From positions 1 to 45,653 of the forward strand of contig CATKXW010000019.1 in assembly GCA_949840905.1 (NCBI GenBank): a DNA stretch of 45,653 bases. Direction: 5' to 3'. Shown piece by piece: positions 25,007 to 33,461 of this stretch; the stretch's first letter is position 1; each line of letters begins with the position of its first letter. The notes beneath the pieces are model-generated. The model saw only the letters and a list, made by a program, of their open reading frames with translations, was not told the origin of the DNA and ran no database searches. The translations under genes and the position numbers were made by a program. Source of the DNA: an uncultured Eggerthellaceae bacterium (GTDB lineage Bacteria > Actinomycetota > Coriobacteriia > Coriobacteriales > Eggerthellaceae).

Positions 25007-25080
25007 CAGCAGCTCGTTGCGGCGGAACAACGCTGGAGCGCCAACGAACACGAACGGGAAGGGGCACGCGCCTCGCCCGC

Positions 25081-25641
25081 TCACTCGTGGAGGAAACATC
25101 CCTCATCGTGGGAGCGGATGATGCCTATGGATTGAAGGTATGCATAGACCACGGTAGTGCCGACGAACTTCATGCCACGCTTCTTCAAGTCCTTCGAAAT
25201 GGCATCCGACAACGGAGATGAGGCCAGACCGACCTCATGGATGACCTGACCTTCGGTCCATCCCCAGATGTAATCAGAGAAAGTGCCGAACTCGTCTTCG
25301 ATCGCGCGGAACGCCCGCGCGTTGCCGACGGCCGCAGTCACTTTCAGGCGATTGCGGATGATGAGCGCGTCCTGCAGCAGGCTCTCCATCTTCTCCTGTC
25401 CATACGCGCAAACAGCATCGAGGTCGAACCCGTCGAACGCCTCACGGAACGCCTCGCGCTTGTTCAAGACGCATTCCCAGGAAAGGCCCGCTTGGAAGCA
25501 TTCGAGGACGAGCATCTCGAACAGGTCGCGATCATCGTAGGTGGGAACGCCCCATTCCTCGTCGTGGTAGGCGATATAGGTCGGGTTCTTCGGGTTCGCC
25601 CAGAAACAGCGCGTCTTCCCGTCTTCCCATCGCGGCTCCAT
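25081..25641 (-). CDS. tag: DNA-3-methyladenine glycosylase I
   Basis: 186 residues. The family zinc ligands are present: Cys12, His26 in YIAYHDEEWGVP, His178 and Cys182 in the tail SHDEGCFLHE. FEMLVLECFQAGLSW and the DNA-binding LKKRGMKFVGTTVVYAYLQ are highly conserved. The enzyme removes 3-methyladenine from DNA to start base excision repair. ATG at 25641 is chosen for GGGGAGG upstream rather than GTG at 25662. It lies 36 bp after Ogt, so the two alkylation-repair genes are likely one operon. Confidence 0.95.
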   Translation of the reverse strand: MEPRWEDGKTRCFWANPKNPTYIAYHDEEWGVPTYDDRDLFEMLVLECFQAGLSWECVLNKREAFREAFDGFDLDAVCAYGQEKMESLLQDALIIRNRLKVTAAVGNARAFRAIEDEFGTFSDYIWGWTEGQVIHEVGLASSPLSDAISKDLKKRGMKFVGTTVVYAYLQSIGIIRSHDEGCFLHE

Positions 25642-25677
25642 CCGTCCCTCCCCTTCTTCCACCGACGCACCCTCTTG

Positions 25678-26232
25678 CTAGAGGGCCGTCCCCTGCTCGG
25701 GGCGGTAGAGCTTCGACACATCGACCCCTTCATGCTCTAAGAGCCACAGCTTCTTGTCGAGACCGCCAGCGAATCCCGTGAGGCTGCCATCGGCGCCCAC
25801 CACTCGATGACAGGGAACTATCACGCTGATGGGATTGTGGCCCACCGCGCCTCCGACCGCCATGCTGGCAGTGCGCACCTTCCCTTGGGCTCTCGCCACC
25901 TTGCGCGCTATCTCGCCATAGGTGGTCACCTCGCCGTAAGGGATCTCGCGCAGACAGGCCCACACGAGCTGCCGGAACTCGCTGCCCGCAGGAGCGAGCG
26001 GCAGCGCGGTTATCGCCGGCTCATCACCCGCGAAATAGCGATCGAGCCAATCGGTCGCCCGGTCGAGCACCTTGTCCTCACCGGCAGCGACCAGGGTCGT
26101 CTCGCCCGCAACGGTGCCGCCGTAGTACTTCTGCCCGTCCATCCAAAGCCCGACCAGCGCCTCCCCGTCGCTGCACAAGGTGAGGCCTCCGATCGGCGAG
26201 TCGTAGCGGGTCTCGTAGTATGCGCAGCCCAT
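25678..26232 (-). CDS. ogt: Methylated-DNA--protein-cysteine methyltransferase
   Basis: 184 residues with the active-site motif PCHRVVGADGSLTGFAGG (Cys141) and the DNA-binding segment PYGEVTTYGEIARKVA. GHNPISVIVP precedes the active site as usual. The protein moves a methyl group from O6-methylguanine to its own cysteine in a suicidal reaction. ATG at 26232 follows GAAGGAAGG. The upstream 71 bp separate it from the threonine aldolase gene on the same strand; Tag lies downstream, giving a repair pair. Confidence 0.95.
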   Translation of the reverse strand: MGCAYYETRYDSPIGGLTLCSDGEALVGLWMDGQKYYGGTVAGETTLVAAGEDKVLDRATDWLDRYFAGDEPAITALPLAPAGSEFRQLVWACLREIPYGEVTTYGEIARKVARAQGKVRTASMAVGGAVGHNPISVIVPCHRVVGADGSLTGFAGGLDKKLWLLEHEGVDVSKLYRPEQGTAL

Positions 26233-26303
26233 CGAACTTCCCTTCCTTCGTCTCTTCGAACGCACCTAGCCCCGTTCGCGCCTCGCACCGCGAGAACGAC
26301 CGA

Positions 26304-27359
26304 TCAAGCGAGGGCCTCCAACGCTGCTTCCACGTCCGCAGAACAGGTGGCCCACCCGGTAGCGAGGCGGATGACAGCACGACCATCGCCGAGCCGCTCC
26401 CACAGGCTATAGCCGAGCCGCTCAGCCAATGGCGCGAGCTCGCTCTCGTCCGCGATAGGAAACACCTGGTTGGTGGGCGAGGGCACGTGGAGCTGCCGCC
26501 CGCGAGCCACCAGCCCCTCTCGCAGAGCGTCGGCCGCCCGCAGGGCATTCTCGCCGATGCGCCGGTAGAGCACGCCTTCGTCGCCCCCTTCGAACAGGCT
26601 CTCGAACTGCACGCCTAGCAGGCGCCCTTTGGCCAGCAGCGCACCATGCTGCTTCTTCTGCGCTACCAGATGAGGGATGGCGCCCCCTTGCGGGATGACC
26701 ACTGCCTCGCCGAACAGCGCACCACATTTGGTGCCGCCGATATAGAAGGCGTCGGTCAGCCGTGCCAGATCGGCAAGTCCCACATCGTTGGTCGAACACG
26801 CCAACCCATAAGCGAGGCGCGCGCCATCCACATAGAGCTTCAGCCCATGGGCGTCGCACGCCTTCGCGATAGCCTCCAGCTCGGCCAGCGAATACAGCGT
26901 GCCGTACTCGGTCGGCTGCGAGAGATACACCATGCCCGGCATCACCGTGTGCTCGCGCGTACCATCCTGCTCCCAACCATTAGCGCACGCCTCCACCTGC
27001 TCGGCGTTCAGCTTTCCGGCGTGGGCGGGCACGGTCAGCACCTTATGGCCGCCGAATTCGATGGCCCCCGCCTCATGAGTGGCGATATGTCCCGTATCCG
27101 CTGCGATGACCCCTTGATACGGCGCTAAGAACGCATCTATGATGAACGCGTTGGTCTGCGTACCGCCCATGAGGAACGTCACGTCGGCCTCCGGACAGTC
27201 GCACGCCCGCCGTATCAGCTCCTGTGCCCGTTCGCAATGGGCATCGGTGCCATAGCCCGACGTCTGCTCCTCATTGGTGCAAACAAGATGCTGCAATACC
27301 TCTGGATGCGCGCCCTCCAGGTAATCCGAAGATAGGTCCACGCGCGCGTTCGCTACCAC
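26304..27359 (-). CDS. Low-specificity threonine aldolase (PLP fold type I)
   Basis: 351 residues from GTG at 27359. The PLP lysine is Lys211 in YIGGTKCGALFGEA, and the cofactor aspartate is in LKLYVDGARLAYG (Asp178). FLMGGTQTNAFIIDAFL and THEAGAIEFGGHK mark the beta-eliminating lyase/threonine aldolase family, which splits L-threonine or allo-threonine to glycine and acetaldehyde. It could instead act on other beta-hydroxy amino acids. The macro-domain gene lies 26 bp upstream and is probably co-transcribed. Confidence 0.9.
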   Translation of the reverse strand: MVANARVDLSSDYLEGAHPEVLQHLVCTNEEQTSGYGTDAHCERAQELIRRACDCPEADVTFLMGGTQTNAFIIDAFLAPYQGVIAADTGHIATHEAGAIEFGGHKVLTVPAHAGKLNAEQVEACANGWEQDGTREHTVMPGMVYLSQPTEYGTLYSLAELEAIAKACDAHGLKLYVDGARLAYGLACSTNDVGLADLARLTDAFYIGGTKCGALFGEAVVIPQGGAIPHLVAQKKQHGALLAKGRLLGVQFESLFEGGDEGVLYRRIGENALRAADALREGLVARGRQLHVPSPTNQVFPIADESELAPLAERLGYSLWERLGDGRAVIRLATGWATCSADVEAALEALA

Positions 27360-27385
27360 GACTCGATACCTCTCTCTTTTCCACG

Positions 27386-28249
27386 CTAACGGAGCGTGAT
27401 GCCCTCAGGGAGGTCGATGGTGCGCCAGTCCTCCTCGTCGTCATCCTCGACAACAGGGGCCGCTACGACTTCGACCTTCTTCTCGAAGGCGGAGCGGAAC
27501 GCATCAGCATGCTGACGCGGGACCGCGAAGACGATGCGGGGGATGGCACCGGGATGCTCGGCTATCCATGCAGCGAACAGCTCGATCACCTGCTGAGGGT
27601 CATAGCCGAGGCGGCCGCACGCGAACGCGCCGCACACGAGCGTCTCGCATTCATTGGCGGCGGCGATGCGCAACAGCGTCTCTATGCGATCGCGCAGGGC
27701 ATTGTCGCACTCGCGCTCGGAGCGATGGTTCTCTAGCGCGGGTGTCCGCAAGGGCTCGGCCACCGCGATGACGTCGACCTTCTTCGGCGTCCCGCCGCGC
27801 AAGAACACCACATCGGGCAGGAAGACCGCCCTGTCGGAAAAGAGCATCCCGCGACGATAGTCGCGGTTGCGATCATGGTATCGGTCTTTGATGCCGCACA
27901 GCACCTGATATAGGTTGCTCTCTGCGCACAGGGCCTGCTCGGGCCCGAACGCGCCATCCTCGTAGGCACCGCCCGGCCGAGTGAACGCCGCCGGGTCCAC
28001 CACCGTCACGCGCCCCTTGCCCTCACGCCAAATGGCCGCCGGCACGAAGCTGGTGACCACCAAGGTCTCCGTTTCCTCGGCGGCAGTCTCGGGCAGCGGC
28101 AGCTCGCGTCCCACGCCCTCCTCGTAGATGACCGCAGCCTCTATGGTGCTGCTCGTCTCCTGCGCCAGCGTCGTCTTCATGAGGCCTTCGTGCTTCGCTG
28201 CCGCCTCGCGGCGCTCGTCTCGATCGCGTTGTCCGTCCGTCTGTGCCAT
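27386..28249 (-). CDS. TIGR02452/PARG-like macro-domain protein
   Basis: 287 residues. An N-terminal helical part (MAQTDGQRDRDERREAAAKH) is followed by a macro-like domain: VTVVDPAAFTRPGGAYEDGA, then FGPEQALCAESNLYQVLCGI and FLRGGTPKKVDVIAVAEP, ending with LVCGAFACGRLGYDPQQV. This is the microbial poly(ADP-ribose) glycohydrolase-like family. Where canonical members have a QEE catalytic pair, this one reads GPEQ, so the second Glu is Gln and activity may differ. ATG at 28249 has AAGGAA upstream. The C-terminus is acidic. Confidence 0.8.
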   Translation of the reverse strand: MAQTDGQRDRDERREAAAKHEGLMKTTLAQETSSTIEAAVIYEEGVGRELPLPETAAEETETLVVTSFVPAAIWREGKGRVTVVDPAAFTRPGGAYEDGAFGPEQALCAESNLYQVLCGIKDRYHDRNRDYRRGMLFSDRAVFLPDVVFLRGGTPKKVDVIAVAEPLRTPALENHRSERECDNALRDRIETLLRIAAANECETLVCGAFACGRLGYDPQQVIELFAAWIAEHPGAIPRIVFAVPRQHADAFRSAFEKKVEVVAAPVVEDDDEEDWRTIDLPEGITLR

Positions 28250-28420
28250 GAGCGTTTCCTTACCGTGATGAACCGATGGACCGTATCCTCTTATGATAGC
28301 CTGTTTCGCCCTGCACGCTCCCATCGAAGCCGACGGATCCTCCCTTTCCTCGTCGCTCTCTCCTCGACCCGCGACCGCCCAACACCCCTTTTCAACAGGG
28401 AAGTAACGGGAAGGTTTCTT

Positions 28421-28462
28421 ATTGACGATAAGTCGTTCCTGTTCATTGACGGTGCGTCAATG
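28421..28462. promoter_or_regulatory. Probable TetR operators upstream of tetR
   Basis: Site 1 (28421-28437) reads ATTGAC-N5-GTCGTT; site 2 (28444-28462) is the palindrome CATTGACGGTGCGTCAATG, 53 bp before the TetR start. The same ATTGAC-N5-GTCAAT pattern recurs at 40695-40711 before the permease operon. Confidence 0.7.
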
Positions 28463-28514
28463 AAGGCATAACGTAGCCATCTGTAAGGCATGTTCTCTTA
28501 AGTTAGGCGGAACG

Positions 28515-29126
28515 GTGACGGGTGCCATGCCAGATCCTCGCGCGACGAAGAGGCCCACACGGGCCGAAGCGCGCCGCGCCGAGATCATCGCGACGGCTCG
28601 CGACCTCTACGAAGAGCGCGGGATGACGCGCACCTCCATCCAGGATATAGCCGACAGGGTGGGCGTCACACGATCGCTGTTCTATCACTACTTCAGAGAC
28701 AAAGACGAGCTGACATCGGCCGTGATCGACACCCTCGTCGCCGACTACGTGGAAGCACTCAGCTATTGGGACGATGAGCGCCAACAGGGCAAGGTGGACG
28801 ATGCACTGCTGTCAGTGGTGAAGCTGCTGCGCATCGGAGTGTTCGAGAACAGCCCTTTGCACGCCGCCCTCGCTTCCCACGAGAACTCGTCGCTGTACCT
28901 CGAGTTCGTCAACCGCGTGGCACACCATATAGCCACGTACATGATAGAGACCACCGTGCAGGATTATGGAAGGCTGCACAAAATACGGATACAACATCTA
29001 TATGAGACGTTCTACGTGCTCATATTGGGTGTTATCGGGTATCTGCGCACTCACCCGGACGCCGACGACGCTGTCATAGCCGACGTGATCGCTCAGACGC
29101 TCTATCTGGAAAGGCCCACGAGTTAG
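28515..29126 (+). CDS. TetR-family transcriptional regulator
   Basis: 203 residues. The N-terminal HTH is typical: IIATARDLYEERGMTRTSIQ, then DIADRVGVTRSLFYHYFRDK. The C-terminal ligand domain is unassigned. GTG at 28515 with a GGCGGA site is given as the start; ATG at 28527 is possible. It lies 9 bp before the DUF5692 gene and is co-transcribed with it. The palindromes upstream suggest autoregulation, and a matching site 12 kb away suggests control of the amino-acid permease/peptidase operon. Confidence 0.9.
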   Translation: MTGAMPDPRATKRPTRAEARRAEIIATARDLYEERGMTRTSIQDIADRVGVTRSLFYHYFRDKDELTSAVIDTLVADYVEALSYWDDERQQGKVDDALLSVVKLLRIGVFENSPLHAALASHENSSLYLEFVNRVAHHIATYMIETTVQDYGRLHKIRIQHLYETFYVLILGVIGYLRTHPDADDAVIADVIAQTLYLERPTS

Positions 29127-29135
29127 GAGGAGATC

Positions 29136-30296
29136 ATGTTATTCGACGTATACGGGCCGAATGCGCTGTACCAATGGCTAGGCCTGGCCATGGTGCTGGT
29201 CGCGCTCATCTTGCTGAACGAGTTCGCACGCCGCACGAAAGGCGGTGGCATGCTCATATTCTTCGGCGTTGCCGGCGTCATGACCGTCTACTGTCTCGTC
29301 GTCGAGATCGGCGCGGCCATGGGCGCGCAATGGGCGCTCACCAACCCCACCCACACCGACATGAACAGCTGGTTCCATTACGCCAAGGTGTATGCGGCCC
29401 TGGCCGGGTGCATCGGCTTCATGGCCCTCAAGTACTCCTGGGGAAAGATCGGCCGCTCCCACTGGTTCAAGGCGTTCCCGTTCATCATCGTGGCCATCAA
29501 CATCCTCATCGCCGTGGTGAGCGACTTCGAGAGCGCGGTGCGCGCTTTCGGCACCACCTGGGTGACCACCGAAGGCGTCACGCTGCATGGCGGCTGGCAC
29601 AACGTGTTCAACGGCGTGGCGGGCATCATCAACATCGCTTGTATGACCGGCTGGTTCGGCATCTACATCTCCAAGAAGCGTCAGGACATGCTGTGGCCTG
29701 ACATGACGTGGGTGTTCATCATCTCCTACGACATCTGGAACTTCTGCTATACCTACAACAACCTCCCCACGCACTCCTGGTATGCCGGCATCGCGCTGCT
29801 GCTAGCCCCCACCATCGCAGGCCTCCTGTGGAACAAGGGCGGGTGGATCCAGAACCGCGCGTTCACGCTGGCCATATGGTGCATGTTCTGCCAGATGGTC
29901 CCCATGTTCGCCAACGATTCCATCTTCGCGGTGCAGTCGGTGAACAACCCTGACGTGAACCTGGCGGTGTCGCTGGTGGCCCTGGTGGCGAACGTGGCGG
30001 CCCTGGCTTACATCATCTACCGCGCGAAGAAGCTGCACGTGAACCCCTACAAACAAGAAGTGTTCGTGGGCACCAAGGACTTCCGCGAGGCCATGGCCCG
30101 TCGTGCCAGCACCCCGTATCTGCTGGAGACCATGCCCAAGAGCGCGACCGCTTCCGAGATCGCCGAGATGGTCGCTTACAACGAGCAGCCTGAGAATGGC
30201 GAGGTCGGGTTCGTGTACGTAGCCAAGGACGGCCACGACGACACGACAGTGGACGTGGAAACGACCCGCGACGTAGAACCCACCCCGAGGAAATGA
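29136..30296 (+). CDS. DUF5692 family membrane protein
   Basis: 386 residues. About nine hydrophobic helices (such as WLGLAMVLVALILLNEFA, MLIFFGVAGVMTVYCLVVEI and VSLVALVANVAALAYIIYRA) precede a soluble tail of about 80 residues. The aromatic-rich stretch TWVFIISYDIWNFCYTYNNL and repeated Trp/Tyr residues fit DUF5692, found in anaerobic Actinobacteria and Firmicutes. GGAGG precedes ATG at 29136. Function unknown; as it shares an operon with the TetR regulator, it may be a transporter or sensor linked to peptide or amino-acid use. Confidence 0.85.
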   Translation: MLFDVYGPNALYQWLGLAMVLVALILLNEFARRTKGGGMLIFFGVAGVMTVYCLVVEIGAAMGAQWALTNPTHTDMNSWFHYAKVYAALAGCIGFMALKYSWGKIGRSHWFKAFPFIIVAINILIAVVSDFESAVRAFGTTWVTTEGVTLHGGWHNVFNGVAGIINIACMTGWFGIYISKKRQDMLWPDMTWVFIISYDIWNFCYTYNNLPTHSWYAGIALLLAPTIAGLLWNKGGWIQNRAFTLAIWCMFCQMVPMFANDSIFAVQSVNNPDVNLAVSLVALVANVAALAYIIYRAKKLHVNPYKQEVFVGTKDFREAMARRASTPYLLETMPKSATASEIAEMVAYNEQPENGEVGFVYVAKDGHDDTTVDVETTRDVEPTPRK

Positions 30297-30327
30297 CACC
30301 GCTTCCTCTGAACGCTCCATCTGATGA

Positions 30328-30363
30328 GAACGCCCCGCGGAACAGCGCTTCCGCGGGGCGTTC
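30328..30363. terminator. Bidirectional hairpin between convergent genes
   Basis: GAACGCCCCGCGGAA and TTCCGCGGGGCGTTC make a perfect 15-bp stem with a 6-nt loop between the DUF5692 stop and the convergent DUF488 gene. No T run follows, but the stem is very stable. Confidence 0.75.
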
Positions 30364-30427
30364 CATCGATTCGGGAACGGTCGTCATCGCGGTCATCGCG
30401 GCGGCCGACGCCGAAGACGAACGAGCA

Positions 30428-30862
30428 TCAAGCCTTCGCCTGTGCCGCCAAGTGCTCCTCCAAAAGAACCCTCAGCTCCTCGGCGTGGGAGCGCCGCTTG
30501 TCGGTAGCGGTGCCCACGATAGCGATGGAGCGGTAGCGGCCGTACTTCTCGAAGAAGGCAGGGATGGCATCGCGCTGCTCCATCTCCTTTTTGTAGGCGG
30601 CGAAGTAATCCTCATAGGACATGCCGTGATCGAGATACTGGTCGAGCAAGGTCTTCGACGGCGAGAACTCCACGTCATGAGCGTAATCGGCATGGGCGAT
30701 GACGCGAGTGAAGTACGCGAGGTCTTCCTGTTTCGTGAATCCGGCCAGCTGATTGGTGTTCTTCAGGCGCACATCCAGCACCAGATCGGTCTTCCACGCG
30801 ATCACCTTGTCGAAGAACTCCTCGGCGGTGGTCTGATAGGCGCTCAATACGTTGATATCCAT
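30428..30862 (-). CDS. DUF488 family protein
   Basis: 144 residues. VLDVRLKNTNQLAGFTKQED, then YFTRVIAHADYAHDVEFSPS and a later SIAIVGTATDKRRSHAEELR match the DUF488 pattern (a Rossmann-like fold with conserved DVR and a final His). No membrane segment. ATG at 30862 follows AAAGGGATG. The role is unknown in the family. It converges on the DUF5692 gene. Confidence 0.82.
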   Translation of the reverse strand: MDINVLSAYQTTAEEFFDKVIAWKTDLVLDVRLKNTNQLAGFTKQEDLAYFTRVIAHADYAHDVEFSPSKTLLDQYLDHGMSYEDYFAAYKKEMEQRDAIPAFFEKYGRYRSIAIVGTATDKRRSHAEELRVLLEEHLAAQAKA

Positions 30863-31079
30863 GGCGCATCCCTTTCTGTACGGGTCTTCTCGAGGCCATT
30901 ATAGGAAGCGCTCGCAACGTCTGCGGCCCCGCCCGAAAACCGTCGCGAAACCGTGATGGAGCCCTCTTTGCCACCTTGCGAGGAGTTGAGGGAGAATGAT
31001 GGCCAGCATCAACGGCGGAGCCTTTGGCAGCGGATCCTTTGGCGAGCGACCTCACCAAGCCTCTTTTCAAAGAGAGGGT
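30863..31079. other. Intergenic, no supported gene
   Basis: No convincing coding sequence. The right end has CCTCTTTTCAAAGAGAGG at 31061-31078, a small hairpin that could terminate the decayed Rpn gene on the minus strand. Confidence 0.4.
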
Positions 31080-31441
31080 CTATGCGATCGCAAGTTCCGC
31101 GAACGATTCTTCGCGATAGGCAGGATCAACGGTGATGCGCTTGAGATCCTCGAGGCGATCGGCCGCTATGAGCGCCGCCACCAGTTCGTTATACCGCGCT
31201 TCGCCTTGGGCTTCGCCCTTCTCGAAGGCGATGTCAGCCTGCAGCTCTATCTCATCTTGCTGGGTCCAGAACAGCTCCATCAGCTTCTCCGATCCGTTGA
31301 GCTCATCGACCTTCGCATCTATCTCCTGCACCAAAGGGGTCGCGCGTATTCACCGTACCGCTCTCGATGTATGACAACAAGGATCGCAGGTCCTCATCCG
31401 GTTCGCGACCGAAAGCTGAAGCATTGCCGATCAAGGCAGCA
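31080..31441 (-). pseudogene. Rpn-family (PD-(D/E)XK) nuclease/transposase remnant, C-terminal part
   Basis: The C-terminal 82 codons, LVQEIDAKVDELNGSEKLME to the stop at 31080, match the tail of Rpn-type recombination-promoting nucleases (the EKGEAQGEARYNE charged helix is typical). Just upstream, in another frame, IGNASAFGREPDEDLRSLLS and YIESGTVNTRDP continue the same protein. The frames join if one C is removed from a CCCC run near 31332-31336, so a +1 frameshift broke it. The catalytic N-terminal domain is not recognisable. These genes decay often in anaerobe genomes. Confidence 0.7.
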
Positions 31442-31599
31442 TCTCTCCTCTTCAAGCACCCCCGAACATACCCCCTGGAACACCTCTTTCACCCTCTCGC
31501 GAATCCCTGAAAAGGGATGTCGGTAGGTGGCGAGGTGCTTCAGACACGCCCCCTTCGAGGCATCGCTCAAGGGCGAGCCGCGTCAAGGACTGCAACTCG

Positions 31600-31815
31600 T
31601 CATTCAGGGGAGGGTCCTCTCGCTCTTCTGCAACGCCAGCGAGCGAGCTCTATGGTGCAGGAAAGCTTGGCTATGCGATAGATACGTTGACCCTGCCCCG
31701 TTGGCATCGAGACTGTGCTCTTGCCGGTCTGACGAGGGCCGATGACCATCTGCATGGAGCGCCGGGGTTCCGCCGACCGCCCCCGTAACGTCGTGACCAA
31801 CTTACGTTCGAGCAC
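31600..31815 (-). pseudogene. AAA-family ATPase (DUF4143-type) N-terminal remnant
   Basis: From a GTG at 31815 the frame reads VLERKLVTTLRGRSAEPRRS and then MQMVIGPRQTGKST, the Walker A region of the ATPase family in which GPRQxGKTT follows an arginine-rich lead. After the P-loop the sequence is unrelated and soon ends, so about 90 percent of the protein is gone. Two copies of TGATAGGTT (31883-31891 and 31921-31929) stand upstream and could be an old operator. Confidence 0.65.
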
Positions 31816-31951
31816 GACAGCCTCCGCTCTTTGATCGCTTTCGACCAGCGCATAACCTAACAAAAATGCAGATTCGACGAAATGATAGGTTCTCCTACCA
31901 AAACGGCAAGATCGCAGATTTGATAGGTTGGCGCCCATCCCCCATAACGCA

Positions 31952-31991
31952 CCTGGCACCCGCGCCTTCCGAAGGAAGGGCGGGCGCCAGG
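31952..31991 (-). terminator. Hairpin at the end of the peptidase operon
   Basis: CCTGGC-CCCGC-CCTTCC pairs with GGAAGG-GCGGG-GCCAGG around a GAA loop, with single-base bulges. It lies 37 bp after the PepC stop on the minus strand. No T run follows. Confidence 0.6.
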
Positions 31992-32028
31992 ATGAAAGGG
32001 GTCTGCTACTGGGTGCAGAACAGCTACG

Positions 32029-33378
32029 CTAGGCGCTGAGCACCGGGTTGAAGGTGTTCCAGAACGGCCACACGATGGGCTCGGAGTCGAGGGCCTTGAG
32101 AGTTTCGGGCTTCAACAGGTCCTTGCGGATGGCCACTTCGTAGACGAAGTTGTCGAACCACTCGTCGCTGCACACGAAATAGCCGTTGTTACCGGTCTTG
32201 ATGCCATGGTTCTCGGTGCCCCACGAGTTCTCGATCTTCCACTTGTCGGGCTTGCCCTCCTTGATATCCACGCCGGCGATGGTCATAGCATGGGTGGGCA
32301 GGCTCTCATGCATGGCGAAGCGTTGGGCCTTGTCCATGTCGAACTTGATGCCGAACAGGCTCTCAAGGTCATACAGGTCAGATGCCATCACGCCCGCGTT
32401 GCGATCGCACCACTGCAAAACGTCGCTACCGAACCACACCGGCTCGCCAGCCTTCAGCGACTCGATGACATAGCCCTTGAGCTCCTCCATGGGCACGTTG
32501 ACGTAAAGGTTGCGGCGCTCAGGGATCTGATCGGAATCCTGGATGGCGTACACATGGCCATAGGGGTTGTTCTCACCGGGCACGTTGATGACGCCTACGT
32601 AGTCGTCGAGGTCGATGGGCACGTACTTCTTCAGGAACTCCAGCGGCGTGATGCCCAGGTCGGCATGGTAGTTCTTCTTGTTGTCCACATAGGTGAAGTC
32701 GAACTTCTCCGGCGGCTCACCGAAGCACACGGCCAGGATGCGGTACACGTCGTTGAGCATCTCGAGCTGGGTGGCCTCGGTATCCTTGCCAGCGTTCGCC
32801 ATGTCGCGCAGCTTGATAGCGTCTTGGCGCAGCAGGTGGGACAGCACGGTGTTCAGTTCGGCGGTGTCATTGGTGCAATGGGTCTCGGCCATGGCCTCGT
32901 GCGGCACCACGCCGTACTTCTTCACCAAGGCGCAGATCATATCCCAATCGCCACCATCGGCCATGGGCGCGCTGATCAGCCAGTCCACCTCGCGATCATC
33001 GAGGGCCTTATCAGCCGTGGCCACCACATGCTGCAAGAACCATGCGGCACGTTCTAGCTTGTTGTAGAAGGCCAGATACGACTGGGAGAGCTCGAAGGTG
33101 CCGCGCGGCAGGTCGAGCTCCTTCTCGATATGGAACCGCAGCACGTTCAAGCATGCGAACATCCAGCAGCGGCCCGACATCTTCTGGTTCGCCACCGCTT
33201 GGTCGTCCACATCGATGGAGAACGCGAAGTTCGGCGGGCTCATGCGCTTGAGCACCTCCACGCTCTCAGCCGACTGCAAGATGCCATTCTTGGTGACGGC
33301 TCGCTGGGCCACATGCTGGGTCTCGGCGTTGCGGTAAGACGCCGACATCTTGGCGATCTGTTCTTTGGAGAGTTTCAT
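32029..33378 (-). CDS. pepC: C1 family aminopeptidase (PepC / bleomycin hydrolase)
   Basis: 449 residues, the usual PepC length. The catalytic Cys71 is in NQKMSGRCWMFACLNVL; the His is in LPTHAMTIAGVDI and the Asn in WKIENSWGTENHG. It is a cytoplasmic hexameric aminopeptidase that trims peptides, and lacks a signal peptide. ATG at 33378 is chosen for AGGAAG upstream; a longer frame to 33480 has no support and would overlap the previous gene. Last gene of the permease/peptidase operon. Confidence 0.95.
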   Translation of the reverse strand: MKLSKEQIAKMSASYRNAETQHVAQRAVTKNGILQSAESVEVLKRMSPPNFAFSIDVDDQAVANQKMSGRCWMFACLNVLRFHIEKELDLPRGTFELSQSYLAFYNKLERAAWFLQHVVATADKALDDREVDWLISAPMADGGDWDMICALVKKYGVVPHEAMAETHCTNDTAELNTVLSHLLRQDAIKLRDMANAGKDTEATQLEMLNDVYRILAVCFGEPPEKFDFTYVDNKKNYHADLGITPLEFLKKYVPIDLDDYVGVINVPGENNPYGHVYAIQDSDQIPERRNLYVNVPMEELKGYVIESLKAGEPVWFGSDVLQWCDRNAGVMASDLYDLESLFGIKFDMDKAQRFAMHESLPTHAMTIAGVDIKEGKPDKWKIENSWGTENHGIKTGNNGYFVCSDEWFDNFVYEVAIRKDLLKPETLKALDSEPIVWPFWNTFNPVLSA

Positions 33379-33461
33379 TTTCTTGCTTCCTATCTCTGTC
33401 GATCCGATATGTTGCTCTATGGATACAGGGGGCGTGCGAGCCGCTCCCAGGGTCGCTTCCG

